Source: CAWJLE01 sp963843645
GTDB lineage: Bacteria > Chloroflexota > Anaerolineae > DAOTYC01
Direction of reading: 5' to 3'
Assembly: GCA_963843645.1 (NCBI GenBank)
Contig: CAWJLE010000005.1
Span: 806,001-870,000, forward strand
DNA length: 64,000 bases
Position 1 is the first letter of the stretch. Each line of letters begins with the position of its first letter. The translations under genes and the position numbers were made by a program. The notes under the pieces were generated by a model. It did no database searches and had not been told where the DNA came from. It saw only the letters and a list, made by a program, of their open reading frames with translations. Of the stretch, positions 57,989 through 64,000 are shown one piece after another.

Positions 57989-60019
57989 GTGATGGGCCCT
58001 GAGCCGACGCCTGGTCCGGTGGAGTGTCTGGGGCTGAAGTTCGGGAACGATGCGGACCGGCGTGCCTACTTCCTGGAGCGGCTGCGCGGGCGGCTGCGGG
58101 ACCCCGAGTTCCGTTTGAGCGGAAGGCTTCCCTCTCGCCGCAGACGAGGACATCCTGGCTCTGTCCGACCCGCCGTACTATACCGCCTGCCCGAACCCTT
58201 CGTGACGGATCTTATCGCGTATCAACGGCAGACGGTACGATCCGGCCCCATACGCCAGAGTGCCCTATGCCGGGCCTCTAGTTTCCTCGTACGCGCCATC
58301 CCCTCTACGCCTTCCATCCTTATCACACCAAGGTGCCGCCGGAAATCATCCGCCGCCTGATCGAGCATTACACTTCACCCGGAGACTGGGTCCTGGATGG
58401 CTTCTGCGGTTCTGGGATGACCGGCGTTGCCGCTCGGGAGGCAGGCCGTTACGCCATCATGTGTGATCTTGAGCCCGTTGGCTGGTTTTGTGGCCAGCGT
58501 GAACTGCGCTTGCGGCGGCGACCCGCGGCGAGTCCTCGCGGCACTGACCACCGTTATCGCTGCTTCTGAGGGCGAGCTGGGGCGGCTCTACGTCACCCAC
58601 GAGAACGGTGAGGCGCTTGCCGTCAACTACTTCGTTTGGAGCGACGTCTTCACGTGCCCGGAGTGCGGCCACGAGTTCGCATTCTTCCCCCACGGGGTAA
58701 TCCACTACGGCAACAAGGTCGAGACCCGCGCCGAGTTTCCCTGCCCGGCTTGCCGGGCGCCCCTCAACGTTCGAAGAGTGCAGCGCGTGCTGACCGGGCA
58801 CAGCAAGAAGAAGGCCCTGGTCTGGGTCAATGCTGGGACCCGCGGACACCGTGTCAACCGCGCGCCGAACCACTGCGATTTCCGGCTCGCCGCCGAGATT
58901 GAGGCCACAATTCCAGAGGCCTGGTATCCTCAGGACACGCTGAGCCCGGACGGGTACTCGGCGAAGCTGGCTCAACTCGGGGAGAAGGCCGTCACAGAGG
59001 TCTCCCGCTTCCTGTCCAAACGCAATCTGATCGTGTTCGCTGATCTGTGGGCCCGCGTGTCGGACTTGCCGGACGCCGGAGTGCGGCAGCGGTGCCGGGC
59101 GACGCTGACCAGCATCTTCACGGTTATCTCCGAGCGGCAGGGCTACTTCGGCGGTGGGGGCGGCATGTCGGGGAACCTCTACATGCCCATCATACGTATG
59201 GAAAAGAACGTCTACGACGTGCTGCGCCGGAAGCTCAAGAAGCTGGAGGATGCCGAGCGGGCCAGGGAGCGGCTGCCCCGCTCGGTGGTGGTATCGACCC
59301 AATCGGCCACGAACCTCGAGTCCATACCGGACGCCGCCGTGGATTACATCTACACCGACCCACCCTTTGGTGCCAACATCATTTATAGCGAGGTCAATCT
59401 GATCCTGGAGGCATGGCTGCGGGTAAAGACGGGGAGCCAGTCCGAGGCAGTCGTCGACCGCAGCCGCAACCGGGGCTTCGACGAGTACGCGGCGCTCATG
59501 AGAGCGTGCTTTCAGGAGTACTATCGCGTCCTCAAGCCCGGACGCTGGATGACGGTGGAGTTTCACAATACGATGGCGGATATCTGGAATCTGGTCCAAA
59601 CCGCCATCGGCGAGAGTGGATTCATCGTAGCTGACGTCGGCGTCCTGGACAAAGGCAGTACGACGATCCTCGCCGACATCCGACCCGGCGCGGCCAGGTG
59701 CGATTTGATCATCTCCGCCTATCGACCGGACGGCGAGTCGACCAGTCGCTTCGAGCTGACTTCCGGGACGGAAGCCGGCGTGTGGGACTTCGTGCGGGAG
59801 AGGTTGCGCGAGCTACCCGTCACGACGGGCCGCGACGGCGCCGAGCGCGGGCGTCACCTTCTGTTCGATCGCATGGTCGCCTTCCACCTCCAGCGAGGAG
59901 TGACCATGCCCCTGTCGGCCGCAAGGTTCTACGCCGGGCTCGCTGAGCGTTTTCCGGAGCGGGATGGCCAGTACTTTCTGCCGGACCAGGTCGCCGCATA
60001 TGATGTGCAGCGAAGCTAA
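57989..60019 (+). CDS. Large DNA methyltransferase with Zn-ribbon (N-terminal indels)
   Basis: About 675 residues after repair. The N-terminal half carries LALSDPPYYTACPNP (first catalytic motif IV) and HTKVPPEIIRRLIEHY, SPGDWVLDGFCGSGMTGVAAREAGRYAI (SAM-binding motif I). Then come two Zn-ribbon CxxC pairs (FTCPECGHEF, FPCPACRAPL), and a second DPPF motif DYIYTDPPFGANIIYSE, followed by YYRVLKPGRWMTVEFHNT. This is the N6-adenine/N4-cytosine methylase group containing a Zn-ribbon (COG1743-like). Six or so indels lie between 58110 and 58500; the rest is intact. It starts four bases after DUF4276, so all three genes form one unit. No restriction enzyme gene is visible. Confidence 0.85.
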
Positions 60020-60263
60020 TTCCGGGCCGGTGCCATTCTACGCGATGAGGTGGTTTTCGCTCAACCACATCATACATAATCTTTATGATTGCCTCATCAG
60101 TTCTCCACATTAACTCCACAATCTTCTGATAGAGTTGACGTTTGAAGTGATGAAGGATGAACAAACCACTGGAGGTTACCAAACGAGGCGCGCCCTGAAG
60201 GACTCTGCGGGCCCCATCGTTGGGGAACGGGTCCTCGCGTCAGGCCCCCAAATAGACCGCCGC
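60020..60263. other. Gap after the defence module
   Basis: No gene; AT-rich segment (atacataatctttatgat) and the hairpin at 60045-60073 between convergent genes. Confidence 0.5.
60045..60073. terminator. Possible terminator between convergent genes
   Basis: Arms atgaggtggtt (60045-60055) and aaccacatcat (60063-60073), one mismatch, seven-base loop. Confidence 0.5.
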
Positions 60264-61241
60264 TCACTCCGTGTCCAACCGGGCTTCTTCGAGAGCCCCC
60301 TTTGCTGCAGGTTTTGATCGTGGTTGCCGCCACTCGAATTGCAGCGTGACCAGACCGGCAATCACCAGCACGGCCCCCACCATCTGCAGCCACGTCAGGT
60401 GCTCGCCGAGGAACACCCACGCGAGGAGTACGGCGATCAGCGGCTCGAAAGTGACGAGAATCGCGGCCACTGTGACCTTCAGAAAACGCAGTCCGATCGT
60501 GTACAATCCATAGCCCGCGATTGAGGGTATCAGCGCAAGGAACGCAATCCACAGAAGCGAGGTTGGCTGCAGCGCCACCTGCCTCAGGCCGTCGACAGGT
60601 TGCAGCGGCAGCAGGAACAACATCCCGGCGCCGAAGGTGTACAGCAGGACGGTCCAGGAGTCGTAACGCCGCAGTGCACGGCGCCCCATGATTCCGTACA
60701 GCCCCCAGGCCACGCCGGTGATCAACGCCAGACCCACACCCGTCGCGTTGATCGAGAGGAAGCGAGCGTCGAACAGACGCGCGATCAACGCAATCCCGGC
60801 GCCTGTCAGTGTCAGCGCCACGATTTTCGTGCGGTCGATGCGCTCTCCCAAGAGCGGCCACGCCAGGACGGCAGTCCAGACCGGTGACGTGTCGCTGAGC
60901 ACCGTGGCGACCCCGACGTCGATCAGGGACACGGAATAGACCCAGCAAACCATGCAGACCGTAATGCAGATGAATCCGAATAGCAGGAAGAAAGGCACAT
61001 CGTAGAAGTGGATGCGGAGGCGCTTGCGATCCGTGACTACCGCGATGATCAACAACCCCAGCACCGCCATCACGAGCCGGATCGCGGCCACCGTCAGCGG
61101 CGGCAGGCCATAGCCCAACGTCAGATGTTTGATGACGGTGCCGCTGGTGGCAAAGGCGCTTGCCGCGAACAGAACGGCAATCACGCCCTTGTACGAATCG
61201 GCCCGTGGTGAGTTGTGCACTCTGTGCTCCATTTTGCCCAT
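60264..61241 (-). CDS. EamA/DMT-family transporter (RhaT-like)
   Basis: A 325-residue ten-helix transporter with two EamA repeats: GVIAVLFAASAFATSGTVIKHLTLGYGLPPLTVAAIRLVMAVLGLL and, in the second half, GVGLALITGVAWGLYGIMGRRAL with AILVTFEPLIAVLLAWVFLGEHLTWLQMVGAVLVIAGL. Family members export or import amino acids, nucleosides or other metabolites. The start is uncertain (ATG at 61241 or 61232; no strong ribosome site). The C-terminal tail KGALEEARLDTE is charged. Not related to the methylase unit, as transcription is convergent. Confidence 0.82.
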   Translation of the reverse strand: MGKMEHRVHNSPRADSYKGVIAVLFAASAFATSGTVIKHLTLGYGLPPLTVAAIRLVMAVLGLLIIAVVTDRKRLRIHFYDVPFFLLFGFICITVCMVCWVYSVSLIDVGVATVLSDTSPVWTAVLAWPLLGERIDRTKIVALTLTGAGIALIARLFDARFLSINATGVGLALITGVAWGLYGIMGRRALRRYDSWTVLLYTFGAGMLFLLPLQPVDGLRQVALQPTSLLWIAFLALIPSIAGYGLYTIGLRFLKVTVAAILVTFEPLIAVLLAWVFLGEHLTWLQMVGAVLVIAGLVTLQFEWRQPRSKPAAKGALEEARLDTE

Positions 61242-61399
61242 GTTCTGCTTCAGATGGAATTGCGCGCTGGCGAGAGCTGGCGGCATTCGGATTGTAACGG
61301 ATCATCCCAATCCGAGCAAGCACCCGTGGTTGTTCGGGCTGATGATCTGGGACCCGATTGGCAGTTGCTACAAGCAGCAAACCCGATACAGCGAGTGTA

Positions 61400-62263
61400 G
61401 GTCTGGCTGCCGCTGAAGTTCACCAACACGGGCAGCCGGGTTTCGCTTGGAGACATCGGTCAGATCGTGCCGGCGGATGCTCCGGGCCAGATGAAGCGCT
61501 ACAACCGCGCCCGCACACTGTCGATTTCGGCCAGCGTCATCGGTCGCAGTGTGGGTGACGTGGGGGCGGACATCGCCAAAGCCATCGACGCGCAGGTACC
61601 GCTGCCCGAGGACTACGTCGTGCAGTATCTCGGCCAGGCTCAGGAGCAACAGAGTGCTTTTGGTGCGCTGTTTTCGGCTCTGACCCTCTCGATCGTTCTC
61701 ATCTACATGCTCATGGCGGCCCTGTATGGTCCTTCATCGAGCCGCTCGTGATCATGTTCTCGCTGCCGGTCGCCATGGTGGGCGCGTTCGGCGGCCTGTT
61801 CCTGACCGGCAACACGTTCAACATCTTCTCGTTGCTGGGCATCATCATGTTGATGGGCCTGGTGACGAAAAACGCTATTCTGCTCGTCGACTTCACGGAC
61901 ATCCTGCGATCACGGGGTTATGCGCGCGACGAGGCGCTGGTGGAGGCGGGGCGTCTGCGTTTGCGGCCAATTGTGATGACGACGGCTTCGGTTGTGTTCG
62001 CCATGATCCCGTTCGTCTTGAAGCTCGGGGCCGGCGCCGAGTCACGTGCGCCACTGGCCGCGACGGTCATGGGCGGCGTGATCTCGTCCACGCTGTTGAC
62101 CCTGGTCCTCGTGCCGACGATGTACACCTACCTCGACAGCCTGGAGGTGTTCGTTCGGCGCCGGGTTCTGCACGTTCCTCTCCTCTGGGCCGAAGAGCCC
62201 GCGCCGGGCGGTGATACTGGTGACGATCTGCAGCCTGCCTACAGCCCCAGCGCCGCGAAATAG
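61400..62263 (+). pseudogene. Truncated RND efflux pump remnant (C-terminal third only)
   Basis: Homology begins near 61400 (VWLPLKFTNTGSRVSLGDIGQIV) and runs to the stop at 62263 (YSPSAAK). It covers the last about 285 residues of an about 1,050-residue pump: AQVPLPEDYVVQYLGQAQEQQSAFGALFSALTLSIVLIYMLM, IMFSLPVAMVGAFGGLFLTGNTFNIFSLLGIIMLMGLVTKNAILLVDFTDIL, MGGVISSTLLTLVLVPTMYTYLDSLEVFVRR. A one-base loss near 61733 also breaks the frame. Upstream is not pump sequence but the EamA gene start, so the 5' two-thirds was lost or never present here. The sequence is very similar to the left RND gene at 361-3627 but lies in opposite orientation. Confidence 0.85.
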
Positions 62264-62313
62264 CGTGAGGGGCGGTGATTCGGCAGGCTCGACCGTGGCC
62301 GCATCGGGCAAAC

Positions 62314-62344
62314 GAAGGGCTGGGGACCGAGTCCCCAGCCCTTC
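62314..62344. terminator. Bidirectional terminator
   Basis: A 13-bp perfect stem (62314-62326 with 62332-62344; gaagggctgggga / tccccagcccttc), five-base loop, between convergent RND remnant and peroxidase. Confidence 0.9.
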
Positions 62345-62368
62345 TTAGTCGTGTGTGTACAGGGTGGT

Positions 62369-63547
62369 CTACGGCTTCCAACCATCGGAGAGAGTTCCCA
62401 GGAAGGCGACTACAGCATTCTCCTCCTCCGGGGTCAGGTTGAGGTTGCCTATCTCTTCTTTGTTCACCGTCGCTGCGTATTCAGGCTCGGGCCAGTTCGA
62501 GCCGGGTACGTCTCGCGTATTGTAGAAATGGACGACATCCTGCAGCGACTTGAAGTACCCGTTGTGGGTGTAAGCCTTCACGTACGATGGTGACGGGCGC
62601 AGGTCCACGTTGCGCAGAGTGGGGACCTTGAATTTGCCCATCTCCGCCTGATAGGTTGTCTCGGGGTAGTCGGCGCTCTTCAAGTAGCCGCCCAGGCCGG
62701 GGTCAACCCAGTTGGCGCCGTCCGGATTGACTGTCGTCTCCTTGTAGAACGGGTTGTCCGGGTTCTTGGGGACCCCGAGGTTGTCATACGTGTAGTCGGT
62801 GAAGACCGGTGCGCCCTTCGAGTCCGGACGGCTGATGTGGCAATTGCTGCAGCCGGCCTTGCCCTCGAACAGTGTGAGCCCCAGCATCTCTTGTTGCGAC
62901 AGCTGCGTCTGTTCGTTCAAGTAGGCGTCATACTTCGAAGTGAACGCGCTGACTTCTTTGGACCTCTCGTACTCGGCGATGGAGCGGGCGATCAACTCGT
63001 AAGTGTGCGTAACGTTTCTGGTGCAGTCCAGGGAGGGAGCACCCCATACGTCGTTGAACAACACGACGTAGGAAGAGGCTTTGACCTTGTTGCAGATGTC
63101 CGCGGCGCTGGCCATGTTCTGCTCCAGAGGGTTGAGAAAGGGGCCCTGGGCCTGTTCAGCGAGGGGATCCCCCAGCGTCTTTCCGGTGGCCCGGCCGTCC
63201 CAGAACATGCCTCCGACGAACTGCGGCGTGTCAGACAGCACGGGGCTGTAGCCGTAAGCCGCCGATGGAGGCTTGCGGTTCCCGAAGCGTCCCATCGTGG
63301 CGCCTTCGTATACAGCGCCGGCCTTGTTGAGGGCTTCGCTGGGCCCGGTGTATCCAACCGCGGGTCCATGACAGGCTGCGCAGGCCTGCCCCGGTGGATT
63401 CGAGAGGTTCGAGTCCAAGAATAAACTCTTCCCCAGCTGCTCCTTGGGGGACAGCACTGGGCCCTGCGCCGAAGCGACGGCCACAACGCCGATCACGAGC
63501 AGCGCCGCACAAAGCAGTCCAAAGGCCAACGACTTGTTCCGAAGCAT
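62369..63547 (-). CDS. Di-haem cytochrome c peroxidase / MauG family
   Basis: A 392-residue secreted protein. Signal peptide MLRNKSLAFGLLCAALLVIGVVAVASA, first haem motif QACAACHGPAVGYTG, second haem motif KAGCSNCHISRPD, family pieces GKSLFLDSNLSNPPG, GGMFWDGRATG, FKVPTLRNVDLRPSPSYVKAYTHNGYFKSLQDVVHFYN and the closing TPEEENAVVAFLGTLSDG. Reduces hydrogen peroxide with electrons from cytochrome c, or carries out MauG-type oxidations. The ATG at 63547 follows AAAGGGGAACGG. Intact; transcribed from the promoter at 63806-63834. Confidence 0.9.
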   Translation of the reverse strand: MLRNKSLAFGLLCAALLVIGVVAVASAQGPVLSPKEQLGKSLFLDSNLSNPPGQACAACHGPAVGYTGPSEALNKAGAVYEGATMGRFGNRKPPSAAYGYSPVLSDTPQFVGGMFWDGRATGKTLGDPLAEQAQGPFLNPLEQNMASAADICNKVKASSYVVLFNDVWGAPSLDCTRNVTHTYELIARSIAEYERSKEVSAFTSKYDAYLNEQTQLSQQEMLGLTLFEGKAGCSNCHISRPDSKGAPVFTDYTYDNLGVPKNPDNPFYKETTVNPDGANWVDPGLGGYLKSADYPETTYQAEMGKFKVPTLRNVDLRPSPSYVKAYTHNGYFKSLQDVVHFYNTRDVPGSNWPEPEYAATVNKEEIGNLNLTPEEENAVVAFLGTLSDGWKP

Positions 63548-63805
63548 GTTCCGTTCCCCTTTCTTTGTCGCATGAGAGATCTGAGAGACCGATGAGCCCG
63601 CGCCTGCCGGGCCGCGAGCGGGCACATAACGAGACCGACCAAGCGCCGAGGAGTTGTTGGGCCAGAATCACGGTACAACGCTTTGGAGCCTTAGGAAATG
63701 TAGATACTGGGACTGCAAGAATTACGACGAAGTAAGCAGATACAACGCCGACAACGGGCCTGCGGCTGAGGCTGTGAGACGCAGAGTAAATCACCAACTT
63801 TAAGA

Positions 63806-63834
63806 ATTATATCACATCTCATGCGTCATTTCAA
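63806..63834 (-). promoter_or_regulatory. Promoter of the peroxidase gene
   Basis: On the minus strand TTGAAA (63834-63829), 17-base spacer, TATAAT (63811-63806). The leader is about 250 bases. Confidence 0.75.
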
Positions 63835-63868
63835 GTCTTCATAGTCTCGAATTGAGACGGCTGCAATT

Positions 63869-63897
63869 TTGACCTGTGGGCGGCTCGTGCATATCAT
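63869..63897 (+). promoter_or_regulatory. Promoter of the gene starting at the window end
   Basis: TTGACC (63869-63874), 17-base spacer, TATCAT (63892-63897). Confidence 0.65.
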
Positions 63898-63943
63898 TGT
63901 GCCGCAGGAGCAAAAACGATCCACATTATCGAGGAGAAGAACT

Positions 63944-63973
63944 ATGGTTTCGGCAGAAAGGAGCTTGACGTGA
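63944..63973 (+). CDS. Nine-residue open frame before the last gene (possible leader)
   Basis: ATG to TGA gives MVSAERSLT. A GAGGAGAAG site lies upstream, and the stop overlaps the GTG of the next gene. It may be a leader peptide that couples translation, or a chance frame; the true start of the next gene could also lie here if an indel exists. Confidence 0.3.
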   Translation: MVSAERSLT

Positions 63974-64000
63974 GCGACGTCACGAAGATCATCCTCGGTT
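63970..64000 (+). CDS. Start of an unidentified gene, cut by window end
   Basis: GTG at 63970 with AAGGAG six bases upstream; reads MSDVTKIILG and continues past the window. Too short for identification. Confidence 0.5.
   Translation, partial: MSDVTKIILG

Larger units (their letters stand above)
63548..63943. other. 396-base divergent regulatory gap
   Basis: Holds two divergent promoters and the palindrome gtctcgaattgagac near 63844-63858, lying between their -35 boxes; this could be an operator. Confidence 0.55.

Overview
The window reads like a GC-rich (about 60%) free-living bacterium, most probably a member of the Chloroflexota. This is an inference from gene content: glucosyl-3-phosphoglycerate synthase with universal-stress domains, tandem-UspA/DUF389 protein, DipZ-like protein, narGHJI with an upstream cytochrome c, and abundant palindromic intergenic repeats. 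Ribosome binding sites are strong GGAGG/AAGGAG types, and several promoters match the housekeeping sigma consensus (TTGACA-17-TATAAT) almost perfectly. No rRNA, tRNA or CRISPR array was found.

Layout. 1-3.8 kb: frameshifted transposase N-terminus and a full-length but frameshifted RND efflux pump. 3.8-6 kb: CLC chloride channel with CBS and TrkA-C domains. 6-14.3 kb: a glycosyltransferase cluster built around glucosyl-3-phosphoglycerate synthase (compatible-solute synthesis), with a histidine-phosphatase/glycosyltransferase fusion, two GT4 enzymes, an RpiR regulator and a second histidine phosphatase. 14.4-20 kb: ion and osmotic stress proteins (P-II-like/CBS proteins, ArsB/NhaD-type transporter, UspA-DUF389, MscS). 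20-27.2 kb: metal and proton transport (CopB-type ATPase, CDF exporter, iron-sulfur flavoprotein, glycogen-binding domain protein, plasma-membrane-type H+ ATPase). 27.3-32.6 kb: HEAT-repeat proteins, a SHOCT protein, thioredoxin reductase and a DipZ-like redox protein. 33-37.4 kb: ECF sigma factor, zinc-finger anti-sigma, DinB protein, gluconate-dehydrogenase-like subunit 3 and GMC oxidoreductase. 37.5-41 kb: a very large GH13-like protein. 41.5-50 kb: cytochrome c, narGHJI and a TDT-family transporter. 50.4-56 kb: a secreted repeat protein and an EmrAB-type exporter. 56.1-60 kb: a tightly coupled ATPase / DUF4276 / DNA methylase module, the best candidate for an undescribed defence system. 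60-64 kb: EamA transporter, a truncated second RND pump in inverted orientation to the first, a di-haem peroxidase, and the start of another gene.

Many genes carry single-base indels: the left RND gene, narG, the methylase N-terminus, both halves of the GT4 and RpiR genes, CopB, MscS, CLC and others. The pieces keep intact motifs, have no stop codon in the corrected frames that I could see, and several indels fall in G or C runs. This fits uncorrected sequencing or assembly errors better than gene decay, so coordinates of such genes are given for the restored gene. Separate from this, the right-hand RND copy is truly 5'-truncated.

Functionally the window combines osmotic stress (glucosylglycerate-type solute, chloride, mechanosensitive and cation transport), copper/zinc export, thiol redox control, and membrane respiration on nitrate or nitrite. 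A dispersed palindrome (agacttccgaagt / acttcggaagtct) occurs in five intergenic places, often at operon ends or just before promoters.
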